Shown piece after piece: positions 27,712-36,123 of a DNA stretch of 64,000 bases. Below the pieces are notes generated by a model. That model ran no database searches and had not been told where the DNA came from. It was given only the letters and a program-made list of their open reading frames with translations. The stretch's first letter is position 1, and each line of letters starts with the position of its first letter. Origin of the DNA: Methylocystis hirsuta. Its GTDB lineage: Bacteria > Pseudomonadota > Alphaproteobacteria > Rhizobiales > Beijerinckiaceae. The DNA is taken from contig NZ_QWDD01000001.1 of the NCBI RefSeq assembly GCF_003722355.1, forward strand, positions 2,294,001 to 2,358,000. Direction: 5' to 3'. Both the position numbers and the translations under genes were made by a program.

Positions 27712-27749
27712 TTATTGTTTGACAATAAAATATATATTATTACAATAAT
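27712..27749. promoter_or_regulatory. AT-rich promoter/operator with paired palindromes
   Basis: Two perfect palindromes lie in an AT-rich stretch just upstream of the DUF2975 gene: TTATTGT-ttg-ACAATAA (27712-27728) and ATTATT-ac-AATAAT (27736-27749). Together they form four related half-sites (ATTATTG/CAATAAT). TTGACA at 27719-27724 and TACAAT at 27741-27746 (spacer 16) could be promoter elements, though the transcript would then start very close to the AGGAGG ribosome site. Binding by the XRE protein encoded at 28363 is an inference. Confidence 0.65.
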
Positions 27750-27763
27750 TTCAGGAGGAGGCC

Positions 27764-28363
27764 ATGACGAATGTCGTGCACATCCCGCCACTAGCCACGC
27801 CGCTCGAACCCCGGCGCCGTCGGGCAATCAGGCGACGCAGCGCCATTCTTGCGACCGTAATGCTCTGGACCTTGGCCCTCACGCTCTGCGCCACGGCGTT
27901 GCTGATAACCGCCGCGCTCTTCTACCGAGGCGAGATGCTTTCCTTCGGCCCTGGCGGCTTGTGGATCGGCCATGGCCCCGACCCGGCGCTGGGCCGCATT
28001 TCACTTGCGACATTGACGTTCCCGCAAAGGCTCGCCGGGGTTCTCGCCATCGCTTTCCTTACGGCGCCCGTGCTGGGGATCCTTCACTTCGCGCGCCGGC
28101 TCTTCCAGCTCTATGCACAAGGCGTCGTCTTCACGCCAGCCAATGCGCGGCTCATCAAATGCATGGCCGCTTGCCTCGCCGCTTATGCGTTCGCGCCGTT
28201 CTGCGCGAACCGCGCGATCTTGCTCGCTGGGCTGACAAGCGATCCCATCTGGTTTCACGCCGACGAGATTCTCGCGCTTGTTTTCGCCGCGCTGGCTTAT
28301 GTGGTGGCGGACGTCATGGAGTTCGGGCACGAGATTGAAAGCGATAGGGACGGGTTCATCTGA
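27764..28363 (+). CDS. DUF2975-type integral membrane protein
   Basis: A 199-residue protein with a basic N-terminal cytoplasmic stretch and four predicted membrane helices: about 28-54, 85-105, 130-150 and 165-182. Between helices two and three lies FARRLFQLYAQGVVFTPANARLIK, the hallmark segment of DUF2975 proteins (LF.LY..G.VFT..N). The start has AGGAGG six bases upstream. The stop overlaps the start of an XRE regulator (ATG inside the stop region), the usual DUF2975-YozG pairing in many bacteria. Its role is unknown; members are thought to work with their regulator partner. Confidence 0.85.
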   Translation: MTNVVHIPPLATPLEPRRRRAIRRRSAILATVMLWTLALTLCATALLITAALFYRGEMLSFGPGGLWIGHGPDPALGRISLATLTFPQRLAGVLAIAFLTAPVLGILHFARRLFQLYAQGVVFTPANARLIKCMAACLAAYAFAPFCANRAILLAGLTSDPIWFHADEILALVFAALAYVVADVMEFGHEIESDRDGFI

Positions 28364-28599
28364 TGCCGATCGTCATGCGCCTCGACGTCATGCTCGCCAA
28401 GCGCCGCATGCGCTCGAAGACCCTTTCCCAAATTGTTGGCGTCACCGAAGCCAATCTGTCGCTGCTGAAATTGGGAAAGGTCAATGGCGTGCGCTTTTCG
28501 ACGCTTTCCGCCATCTGTAGGGCGCTCGACTGCCAGCCGGGCGACCTCATGGAATATTTGCCGGACGAGCCGGCCGAGACAGCGCAACAAGCCGGATAA
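28363..28599 (+). CDS. XRE-family transcriptional regulator (YozG-like)
   Basis: A 78-residue helix-turn-helix protein: MPIVMRLDVMLAKRRMRSKTL, the recognition region IVGVTEANLSLLKLGKV, and FSTLSAICRALDCQPGDLMEY, the typical Cro/CI C-terminal helix. Nearly the whole protein is the DNA-binding domain. It overlaps the DUF2975 gene and is the likely user of the palindromic half-sites at 27712-27749. Regulatory targets beyond its own operon are unknown. Confidence 0.92.
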   Translation: MPIVMRLDVMLAKRRMRSKTLSQIVGVTEANLSLLKLGKVNGVRFSTLSAICRALDCQPGDLMEYLPDEPAETAQQAG

Positions 28600-28629
28600 C
28601 TTCGCAAGCTTTTTCAAAGAGGCTTTTTC

Positions 28630-29859
28630 ATGCGCATGATCTTTGCGACGCTCTTCGCTTGCTTCTCGCTCGAGGTCTCCGTTTCCGCCGCGCCCGACAA
28701 GAAGCTTTCGGCGCCGAAGGAAAGCGTTCAGTTCATCCTCGATTCGAACCGGATTCTTCTCGACGTCGTCTTCACGACGCCGGACGGTCATGAGCGCAGC
28801 GCGCTCGCTTGGTTCAACATGGGCATGTCGACGCCTGTACTGACAAAACTGCTCTATCGCGAACTCGGCGTCGATCGCGGCGCGCCGTTGCGCCTTGCTA
28901 TTGGCGAACGGCGGCTGGAAGCGCGCGCGGAGAAGGTGATCGACGGCGACGGCGGCGTTGGCGTCCCAACCTTCGCCCATCTGTTCGCGCCGCGCCGCGT
29001 CGAAGCGATGCTGCCCGCGCAGATGCTTACGGATTACGTTGTGCGTATCGATTACGGCAGGCGTCGCCTCGCGCTGAATGCGCCAGGCGGCAAGCGTCCG
29101 GAAGGCCTTCCCGTTCCAATACTCCTCAATAGGGACACCGGAATCGTCGCTGTCGAAGCGGAAGTCGATAGCGATTCGCGAGCGCTCGCGATCGACGCCG
29201 GCAGCGGCTATAGCTGGATGCGCGGCGACGTCGCGCGCGATTTGCTCACGCGGCGCCCGGACTGGCGGCGCGTACACGGCGCCGTTGGCGCGGCCAACGC
29301 CAATATGGTGGATTTCGCTTTCGAGAAGGAAGGCGACGTGCTGCGCATTCCGAGCGTGCGTATCGGCGACCTTCAATTTAGGCAGGTTGGCTTTCTCGGC
29401 ACGGCGCCGGTTCTTGGCTCTTTCGCCGAGGGACTCTTCGGCGATCTTTTCTGGGACAATTGGCGCAAGGCCGCGCCCGCCCCCGTCATCGGCTGGCTGG
29501 GCGGCAATGCGCTGCGCGACTATGAGCTGACGATCGATTATCCCAACCGCATGAGCTACTGGCGTCGGCAGAGAGCGCCCGACCCGACCGAGCTGAACCA
29601 GCCGCCGATCACATTGGTGCGTCAGGGAGACCGCTATTTGATTGGCGGGGTCGCGCAGACACGGACGAAACCGCAAGCGCTGTTGGATATCGAGATCGGC
29701 GACGAATTGCTGGCGATCGACGGTGTCGCCGCGCGCGGCGCGAGCAAGGATGACGTGTTTGCAGCGCTACATGGCGCGCCGGGAGAGCGCAAGCGGCTCA
29801 CGCTGGATCGTCGCGGCGCGCGGGTAGAGGCGGACGTGGCGGTGGAGAGCTTCGAATAG
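28630..29859 (+). CDS. Secreted retropepsin-like aspartic protease with C-terminal PDZ domain
   Basis: A 409-residue protein with a signal peptide (first 21 residues, ending VSA). It appears to have two retropepsin-like lobes. The second carries [12 protein letters not shown] (DAGSG at 189-193, a variant of the active-site D-T/S-G) and ends [19 protein letters not shown]. The first, at the equivalent place ([10 protein letters not shown], 60-66), has lost the Asp. Residues about 325-405 form a PDZ domain ([18 protein letters not shown]). It lies 30 bp after the XRE gene, so it is probably in the same operon. A periplasmic protease or peptide-binding role is inferred. Confidence 0.75.
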   Translation: MRMIFATLFACFSLEVSVSAAPDKKLSAPKESVQFILDSNRILLDVVFTTPDGHERSALAWFNMGMSTPVLTKLLYRELGVDRGAPLRLAIGERRLEARAEKVIDGDGGVGVPTFAHLFAPRRVEAMLPAQMLTDYVVRIDYGRRRLALNAPGGKRPEGLPVPILLNRDTGIVAVEAEVDSDSRALAIDAGSGYSWMRGDVARDLLTRRPDWRRVHGAVGAANANMVDFAFEKEGDVLRIPSVRIGDLQFRQVGFLGTAPVLGSFAEGLFGDLFWDNWRKAAPAPVIGWLGGNALRDYELTIDYPNRMSYWRRQRAPDPTELNQPPITLVRQGDRYLIGGVAQTRTKPQALLDIEIGDELLAIDGVAARGASKDDVFAALHGAPGERKRLTLDRRGARVEADVAVESFE

Positions 29860-29967
29860 AGTGGCGTCATTATAGGGGTAGCGCCCCCTCGGCCCGAAGA
29901 GGACAGTGGCGTCGCCATCGGTTTCGATCAGCGCGACGTCGACGCCGTCCATGGACGTGCCGGACAT
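29767..29967 (-). pseudogene. Fragment of duplicated anmK 5' end
   Basis: A frame covering only the anmK N-terminus ([20 protein letters not shown]) and about 15 further residues, then unrelated codons to a stop inside the preceding protease gene. The position matching the anmK start is TTC instead of TTG, so initiation is lost. It is a remnant rather than a working gene. Confidence 0.85.
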
Positions 29968-30380
29968 GAGGCCGATTGAGCGGTAGCTGGGGAAGGCGAA
30001 TCTCTCCGAGAGTACCGAGAGGATATTAGCAGGAAGCCCGCCAATTGCGCTGTTGAAGGCCAGGGAGAAATCACGATCCGGCTCTCGTCGCAGAGCGGCG
30101 CGTCCATGCCGTAGATCACGCAGAGGAAATTCGTGCGGTTCTCGGCGGAATTATATTTGAATTCGGTCACGCCCTGCCCCTGCCGTGTGGCCCGCAGCCG
30201 AAATCACGCGGCCTCCCAGCGGCACGCCGCCACAAGCTCGACGATCTGCATATTTCGAAGCCCGCCCCATGAACACATTGGGATGCGTCACCGGCAACAG
30301 CGCCGAGGAGAGGGGTCGCCTTCAAGTTTCTTTTCGAATCGACCCCAGTGGTCTAATCCTAAAATCCTCTTCCGATACCG
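29860..30380. other. Gene-remnant region with duplicated anmK head
   Basis: About 520 bp without an intact gene. 29863-30010 is the second copy of the anmK 5' segment. 30011-30180 on the minus strand can be read as [15 protein letters not shown] and [19 protein letters not shown], which looks like real protein but is broken upstream. Further on, another minus frame at 30180-30310 reads PVTHPNVFMGRA and GGVPLGGRVISAAG, again without a start. I cannot assign the source gene. The whole stretch appears to be recombination debris. Confidence 0.7.
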
Positions 30381-31088
30381 ATGGATACGGAACCCAAATC
30401 GATGTTGAGATCCTTTGCAGAAAAATTGATGAGGAATCGGCTCGTCAAGAGGCGGCTTCCCAACGGAGTGGCTATTTTCGTCTCACCCGACAGCCAGCTT
30501 AAGTATCTCAAGCGAGAGTTCGATCAGGACTTGTCGGCCATCGCGAAGGAATTCATCACAGACTCTTCAGTCGTTTGGGACGTCGGTGCGAATTGCGGCG
30601 TTTTGGCCTTCAGCGCGGCGAAAGCCAAACAAATTATAGCCGTCGAAGCAGACCCCTTCCTTGCTCATGTGCTTCAGGAATCGGCCGCTTTGAGCGGCGT
30701 GTCGGTTACGGTCGTGACCGCAGCGGTTTTCTCGAAGCCCTCTCTTGCGAAGTTTTCGATCGCCCGACGTGGTCGCGCCTCCAATTTTCTCACGGATGCG
30801 GGGGGGCGAAGCCAAACGGGAGGAGAGCGCTCGCAGATCGTCGTGCCGACGGTAACGCTCGATAATTTGCTCGATATCTCTTTGCCGCCAACGTTCGTGA
30901 AGATTGATGTGGAAGGCGCGGAAATTGACGTTTTCGAAGGCGCCGAACGTCTCCTCGGGCAGGCGCGGCCGACCATCTACTTCGAGGCGGGCGCCTCGAC
31001 CGTTGATCGCTGCTGCGAGATCCTCAAAGCCGCCAATTATAGAATATCGCAACGATCCGCGACGGATTGGCTGGCCCAACCTGAGTAA
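30381..31088 (+). CDS. FkbM-family SAM methyltransferase
   Basis: A 235-residue methyltransferase. Motif I is VVWDVGANCGVLAFSAA, motif II is IIAVEADPFLAHVL, and the family-specific region is VPTVTLDNLL followed by TFVKIDVEGAEIDVFEGAERLL. FkbM enzymes methylate hydroxyls of sugars or secondary metabolites. The codon use is more AT-rich than the surrounding operons, and it stands next to gene debris, which suggests acquisition by transfer. The ATG at 30381 is taken; an ATG at 30402 is possible. No glycosylation genes are adjacent, so the acceptor is unknown. Confidence 0.87.
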   Translation: MDTEPKSMLRSFAEKLMRNRLVKRRLPNGVAIFVSPDSQLKYLKREFDQDLSAIAKEFITDSSVVWDVGANCGVLAFSAAKAKQIIAVEADPFLAHVLQESAALSGVSVTVVTAAVFSKPSLAKFSIARRGRASNFLTDAGGRSQTGGERSQIVVPTVTLDNLLDISLPPTFVKIDVEGAEIDVFEGAERLLGQARPTIYFEAGASTVDRCCEILKAANYRISQRSATDWLAQPE

Positions 31089-31109
31089 TGATTAAGGGCA
31101 AGCGACGCG

Positions 31110-33191
31110 CTAGCCCCTTCGCCCCTCCCAGCCCCACGCCGCGACCACCGCGCCGACGAGCGCCAGCATCGCCCATAGGCCCAAACCAACCGGCGCGATT
31201 TCGACGCCGACGAGCGTCGAGGCGCCGGTCTGTCTGATCCCGATCCAGTCCGAGCCGCCATAGCGGTTGGCGTCGCGCAATTCGACGACGCGCGGCATGG
31301 AGACAGTGTCGGCGCCGCCGTTCGATAGGCGCCGCGCCGTTCCGCCGGTCGCTTCCATCAGCGGTTGCAGCTTCTCGGTCGTCGAGGCCACCTCGCGGAA
31401 TTCGCGCGGATTGGGCGGACCGACGTTCACAAGCGCGGTGAGGCCTTCGCTCTCGAAGCGCCACAGGCCCATTTCCTTGGCGTCGAAACGCGTACGCCAC
31501 AGTCCCGGCTCGCTCTGCGCGACCGTGATTTCGTCGCGCGCGCCCGACGGCGCCGTCGCCATCACCGGCGCCGGTCGCTCCTTCATTGTCTGGCGCTCGA
31601 CGCTAACCTCGCGGCCATGCGCGGTAGCACGCAGTGCCTCCTCTTCGAGATCGGGCTCCTTCATCAGCCAATGCGCCAGGCGGCGCGTCAGATCGACATG
31701 CGGACCGCCGCCCTCAAAGCCGCGCGCCCAGAGCCAAATCTGGTCAGAGAGCAGCAGCGCCACGCGACCCTTGCCTTCGTGCGAGAGCACCAACAGCGGC
31801 TTGTCGCGCACGCCGGACATGATCGAGTCGCCCTTCACCACATTGGCGTCGACCTGCCTGAACCATTCGCCCCAATTCGGCGGCTCGGATTTGGCGCCGG
31901 CGAGGCCGCGCGTCACCGGATGCTTCTCGCCGTCCTTGCTGACGCGGGCGCGAAACGCCTGCTCAATGAGCGCGCCGTCGGGGCGCGCCGGCAGGATGTT
32001 TTCGAGCGGCGAATAATAGAGGCCGCGCAGCGTCGCGTAATCGGGGCCGACGGCCGCGAGAAACGCGCCGCCGTTCTCGACGTAATTGGCGATGTTCTCG
32101 AAATAGATCGAGGGCAGCGTCGTCTGGCTCGAATAACGATCGAAGATGATGAGATCGAATTCGTTGATTTTCTTCCCGAAGAGATCGGCGGTCGGAAAGG
32201 CGATCAGCGACAATTCGCTCGCCGGCGTGATGTCGAGCTTCTCAGGCGGCCGCAAAATGGTGAAATGCACCAGTTCGACATTGGCGTCGGCGCGCAACAG
32301 ATTGCGCCAGCTTCGCTCGCCCGGATGCGGCTCGCCCGACACAAGCAACACCTTGAGCCGATCGCGCACGCCTTCGATCGACAGCACGGCCTTATTGTCG
32401 AGCGGCGTCAGCTCGCCGGGCGCGGATGGAATTTCGAGTTCGACGACGTTTTGCCCGCCATGTTCGATGCGCACCGGAATGCTGACGACGTCGCCTGGCA
32501 CAGGGCTGAACGTCGGCAGCGCTTCGCCGTCGCGTCGCACGGAAATCGGGATGCGGGCGCCATCGCCGCCAAGATCAACGACGCGCGCGCGGATGATCTG
32601 ATCCTTGCCGACGATGCCGAAGCGCGGCGCCTCAACGAGCTCGATGCGGCGGTCGCGCTCGCCCTGATGCCCGGTCACGAGCGCCTGGACAGGCGCCTTG
32701 AAGCCGAGCGCTTCGGCCTTGACGGGAATATCGTGAACGACGCCGTCGGTCAGAAGAATAGCCCCGCCGACGCGCTCCGACGGAACGTCCTTCAATATTT
32801 CGGCGAGCGCGCCGAAGAGCTTGGTGCCGTCATTGCCCGAAGCGTCGTTGGCGACCGTGATCGTGCGCGTCTCGACGTCGCCGAATTTTGCAAGCGCAGA
32901 GTCGAGCGCCTTGCGCGCCTCTTCCGTTTGCGCATTTCTCGCGCCGAAATTCTGGCTGTCGCTCTTGTCGACAACCACCGCGACGACGCTCTTTTGCGGA
33001 TCGCGTTTCTCGCGCACGAGCGACGGGTCGGCGAGCGCCGCAATCAGCAAGGCGAAAGCGAACGCCCGCAGCGGCGCGCCACGCTGACGTTTGGCCGCCA
33101 TCAGCGCCAGCGCGCCGGCGCCCAGAACGCCGAGAACGATCAGCGTCGACCAGGGAACGAGCGGCGAAAAGGCGAGCGTGAGGTCGCTCAT
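31110..33191 (-). CDS. Large membrane protein of MoxR/DUF58 cluster (glutamine-amidotransferase-like/VWA-like)
   Basis: A 693-residue protein starting MSDLTLAFSPLVPW. Two membrane helices lie near residues 10-30 and 38-55. An extracellular VWA-like segment follows (KSVVAVVVDKSDSQNFG). In the middle, LLVSGEPHPGERSWRNLLRADANVELVHF and FENIANYVENGGAFLAAVGP form the class I amidotransferase-like fold found in these proteins, without a catalytic triad that I can see. A last helix lies at the C-terminus (GLGLWAMLALVGAVVAAW). It is the fourth gene of the moxR-DUF58-DUF4159 operon. An envelope-stability function is proposed for such clusters but not established. Confidence 0.78.
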   Translation of the reverse strand: MSDLTLAFSPLVPWSTLIVLGVLGAGALALMAAKRQRGAPLRAFAFALLIAALADPSLVREKRDPQKSVVAVVVDKSDSQNFGARNAQTEEARKALDSALAKFGDVETRTITVANDASGNDGTKLFGALAEILKDVPSERVGGAILLTDGVVHDIPVKAEALGFKAPVQALVTGHQGERDRRIELVEAPRFGIVGKDQIIRARVVDLGGDGARIPISVRRDGEALPTFSPVPGDVVSIPVRIEHGGQNVVELEIPSAPGELTPLDNKAVLSIEGVRDRLKVLLVSGEPHPGERSWRNLLRADANVELVHFTILRPPEKLDITPASELSLIAFPTADLFGKKINEFDLIIFDRYSSQTTLPSIYFENIANYVENGGAFLAAVGPDYATLRGLYYSPLENILPARPDGALIEQAFRARVSKDGEKHPVTRGLAGAKSEPPNWGEWFRQVDANVVKGDSIMSGVRDKPLLVLSHEGKGRVALLLSDQIWLWARGFEGGGPHVDLTRRLAHWLMKEPDLEEEALRATAHGREVSVERQTMKERPAPVMATAPSGARDEITVAQSEPGLWRTRFDAKEMGLWRFESEGLTALVNVGPPNPREFREVASTTEKLQPLMEATGGTARRLSNGGADTVSMPRVVELRDANRYGGSDWIGIRQTGASTLVGVEIAPVGLGLWAMLALVGAVVAAWGWEGRRG

Positions 33192-33217
33192 GTCGCCATG
33201 CTCCACCCCGCGCCGTC

Positions 33218-33317
33218 ATGCCCGCGCTTGTCGCGGGCATCCACGCCGTGCCGCTGCGCAAGTCTCGTCGCATTCGCGAATCGTCCTGACGTAGATGGCC
33301 GGGTCAAGCCCGGCCAT
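33218..33317. repeat. Two REP-type palindromes in tandem
   Basis: Between the DUF4159 gene and the following membrane protein gene are two perfect 9-bp inverted repeats: ATGCCCGCG-cttgt-CGCGGGCAT (33218-33240) and ATGGCCGGG-tcaag-CCCGGCCAT (33295-33317). Both resemble the dispersed intergenic palindromes common in alphaproteobacterial genomes. They may attenuate or stabilise the transcript inside the operon. Confidence 0.8.
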
Positions 33318-33354
33318 GACGCGGTTGGATGCGGTCGCGAATTCTTGAGGCCGC

Positions 33355-36123
33355 TCACTGGCCCAGCCTTTCCAGCAGATCGCGCACATGCACCTGATCG
33401 GACTTATAATTCCCGGTCAGCGTATACATCACCAGATTGATGCCGCCGCGCAGCGCGAATTCGCGCTGGCGCGCGCCGCCCGGCGTCAATGGAAACAGCG
33501 GCTGGCCGCGTTTGTCATGCGCCCAGGCGCTCGCGAGGTCGTTCGAGGTGATGACGATCGCGGAGACGCTGTCCGTCGCGCGCACCGGACGCGCGGCCTG
33601 ATCTTTCGGCTCCGGCGGCAGCGCCTCGACCCAGGTCTCGCCATTGGCGTAGCGGCCGACGAATCCGTCGAGCAGATAGAACGTCTTGGTGATGACGTGA
33701 TCGCGCGGCGTCACTTCCAGCGGCGGAATGTCCAAGCCTTTCGTCAGATCGCGCAGCCATTGCGCCTCTGGAGTCGGGGCGCCGCCGACGCGTTGAGACA
33801 GAGCGTCGCGCGTGTCGAAGATGATCGTGCCGCCCTGCTTCATATAGGCGGTGACTTTCGCCACCGTCTTGGCGGGCGGCTGCGGAGCGCTCGCGACGAT
33901 CGGCCAGTAGAGCAAGGGATAAAAGGCGAGTTCGTCCTTCGCCGGATCGACGCCGACCGGATCTCCCGGCGAGAAAGAAGTGCGCGCGTTCAGCGCCTGG
34001 CTGAGCGCCTCAAGGCCCAGCCGCGATATTTCGTCGACGTGGGCGTCGCCCGAGATCACATAGGCGAGCCGCGCCGTCAGCGCGGCGTCCTTGTCGCGCT
34101 GGGCGGCGGCGGATTTAGGCGCCGTCTCCGCCCGCGTTTCATCAATGGTCGCCGCTACGCAAAAGAGCGCCAGAAGCGCGGCGGTCGCGGCGCCAAGAGG
34201 CCGCAGGCGCAGCTTTCCGGCAAGCGCCAGAGCGATCAGCGCATCGGCGATAAAGGCGGCAAGAGCGAAGACGAGCAGCGGCCCGCGCAAATCAAGCTGG
34301 CCGCCGGCGCGCAGCATGCTCGCGCTCAGTCCGGCGCCGGCGAAATCGAAAGCGCTGATCTCGTCAGTCGGGCGCAGGGTCTGCACCGCGACGAAAGCCT
34401 CCCCCGAGCCATACAGGCCGGGCGGATGTTCGGCGCTTGCAGGCCCGTCAAAGCCGGGCGGAATGCTTTGCGCGCTAAGGCCGGGCGCGCCGAGCGCGCC
34501 AAACCCGTCGAGAAGGCGCATCGGCGCCAAAGCCGACGGATCGACGACCATCTCGGACCGTTCGCCGCCCCCAGGCGCCGACTCTCCAGCCATGGCGCTG
34601 ATCCGCTTCAGCATCTCAACGAACAGCCCCGAGATCGGCAGATTCGACCAATTGGCGTCGGCGTTGACGTGAAACAGCACGATCAGCCCCTTGCCGCGCC
34701 GTTCCGCCGTCACGAGCGGCGTGCCGTCGGACAGGCGGGCCCAGGTCTTGTCCGCAAGTCCCGGATCAGGTTCGGCGAGCACCTGCCTCTGTACCGTGAC
34801 GTCCTTCGAAGCCGGCAGGCCGAAGAAGGGGCTCGTGGCGTCAAACTCGGCGAGCGCCTTTGGCTCCTCCCAGGACATGGCGCCGCCGAGCACGCGGCCG
34901 TTCCGGCGCAGGCGCACGGGCAGCAGACCATCGTCGGCGTTGGCGAGACGCGGCCCTGCGAAACGAACGAGCGTCCCGCCTTCTTCGACGAAGCGCGACA
35001 CCGCGTCGAATGTCTCGCCGGGCGCGAGCCCGACATCGGCGAGACCTAAGATATTGGGCTGTTCCGCGAGCAGCGCCTGCACCGGATCCACAACGCCGGG
35101 ACGCGCCGTGCGGATTTGGGCGAAGGGCGCAAGCGCTTTTTCGAGGTAATAGAGCGGCGAGAGCAGCGGCTGCGCCTCATCGGCGGCGCCGCCGCCGATC
35201 AGCGCCACCCGCTTCACTTTCGAGCGCGCGTCGAGAAGAGCGATGGCGCCGGCGGAATTTTCCCCTTCGATGCGCAGATGACTAACGTCGTTGCGAAGTT
35301 CGACCGGCAGCTCGATTTTCGCCCGAACGCGCCGCGCGCCGCCAAAATCCACTGCGGCTCGGCCGACCGTCCGACCTTTCGCGTCGAGCGCGTCGACGAC
35401 CGCCGACGCGTCGTCGCCGATGCGCAGCACATCGACACTCAGCGCAGCCGCGTCATTTGTCGGCGCGGCGAGCGCGCGCGGCGCACGGTCCTCGACGTAA
35501 ACCTCGACTCCGGCTGCGCCCGACTCTTTCAGCGCGCGCGTGAAGCCTGCCGCGTCGCCCTGCGCGACGCCGTCGCTGATCCACACGATGCGCGCCGCTC
35601 TATGGGCGTGGGCGAAGGCCGCGACCTGTTCGCCGATCGCCTTGCGGTCCGGCAGAAATGGCTTGGGCCGCGCCGAACGCAATTTTTCCATCGCGCGCGG
35701 CCCGTCGCCTGGAACCGGCGCCGCAGTCTCGGACGCAAGCGCGACCGCGACCGGACCGCCGGCGCGCGCGGCGGACTCGATGATTGACGCCGCGCCGGCA
35801 GCGCGTCGCTCCCAATTCGGCGCCGCCGTCCAGCCGTCGTCGAGGATGACGAGCGTCGGCGCGGATGACGCGACGCCGCCGCTTGGCGCCCAGACCGGTC
35901 CCGCCATCGCGAAGATCAACGCGGCGGCGAGCGCCAGCCTTAGCGCCATCAGCCACCAAGGGGTTTTTGCCGGCGTCTCTTCGTCGGGCTTGAGCTCGCG
36001 CAGAATTTTCGTCGGCGGAAAGACGATCTCGCGCGGACGCGGCGGCGTCACCCGCAACAGCCAATAGATCATCGGAAGGCCGATGAGGCCAAACAGCGCA
36101 AGCGGCGCGGCGAAGGAAAACAT
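33355..36123 (-). CDS. DUF4159 domain-containing membrane protein (BatA-like N-terminus)
   Basis: A 922-residue protein. The N-terminus (MFSFAAPLALFGLIGLPMIYWLL) and PWWLMALRLALAAALIFAMAG are the two membrane helices of the BatA-type fold. A VWA-like stretch without a full MIDAS follows (ILDDGWTAAPNWER), then an amidotransferase-like fold. Two more helices lie near residues 620-675, and the C-terminal DUF4159 domain includes FYPLLYWPIVAS, YMKQGGTIIFDTRDA and LTGNYKSDQVHVRDLLERLG. The start at 36123 overlaps the DUF58 stop (TGATG). It is the third gene of the operon and probably an inner-membrane complex subunit. Function unknown. Confidence 0.88.
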   Translation of the reverse strand: MFSFAAPLALFGLIGLPMIYWLLRVTPPRPREIVFPPTKILRELKPDEETPAKTPWWLMALRLALAAALIFAMAGPVWAPSGGVASSAPTLVILDDGWTAAPNWERRAAGAASIIESAARAGGPVAVALASETAAPVPGDGPRAMEKLRSARPKPFLPDRKAIGEQVAAFAHAHRAARIVWISDGVAQGDAAGFTRALKESGAAGVEVYVEDRAPRALAAPTNDAAALSVDVLRIGDDASAVVDALDAKGRTVGRAAVDFGGARRVRAKIELPVELRNDVSHLRIEGENSAGAIALLDARSKVKRVALIGGGAADEAQPLLSPLYYLEKALAPFAQIRTARPGVVDPVQALLAEQPNILGLADVGLAPGETFDAVSRFVEEGGTLVRFAGPRLANADDGLLPVRLRRNGRVLGGAMSWEEPKALAEFDATSPFFGLPASKDVTVQRQVLAEPDPGLADKTWARLSDGTPLVTAERRGKGLIVLFHVNADANWSNLPISGLFVEMLKRISAMAGESAPGGGERSEMVVDPSALAPMRLLDGFGALGAPGLSAQSIPPGFDGPASAEHPPGLYGSGEAFVAVQTLRPTDEISAFDFAGAGLSASMLRAGGQLDLRGPLLVFALAAFIADALIALALAGKLRLRPLGAATAALLALFCVAATIDETRAETAPKSAAAQRDKDAALTARLAYVISGDAHVDEISRLGLEALSQALNARTSFSPGDPVGVDPAKDELAFYPLLYWPIVASAPQPPAKTVAKVTAYMKQGGTIIFDTRDALSQRVGGAPTPEAQWLRDLTKGLDIPPLEVTPRDHVITKTFYLLDGFVGRYANGETWVEALPPEPKDQAARPVRATDSVSAIVITSNDLASAWAHDKRGQPLFPLTPGGARQREFALRGGINLVMYTLTGNYKSDQVHVRDLLERLGQ

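Noticed and set aside
31024..31500. A 158-codon frame on the minus strand at the end of the MoxR operon
   Set aside because: It overlaps the real membrane protein gene in a different frame and has no start context or motif.
31365..33440. A 691-codon open frame on the + strand across the MoxR-cluster membrane protein
   Set aside because: Composition dominated by Arg/His/Ala, no motifs; it mirrors the codon pattern of the real minus-strand gene.
33388..35049. A 553-codon open frame opposite the DUF4159 gene
   Set aside because: Same GC-driven antisense effect; low-complexity basic composition.
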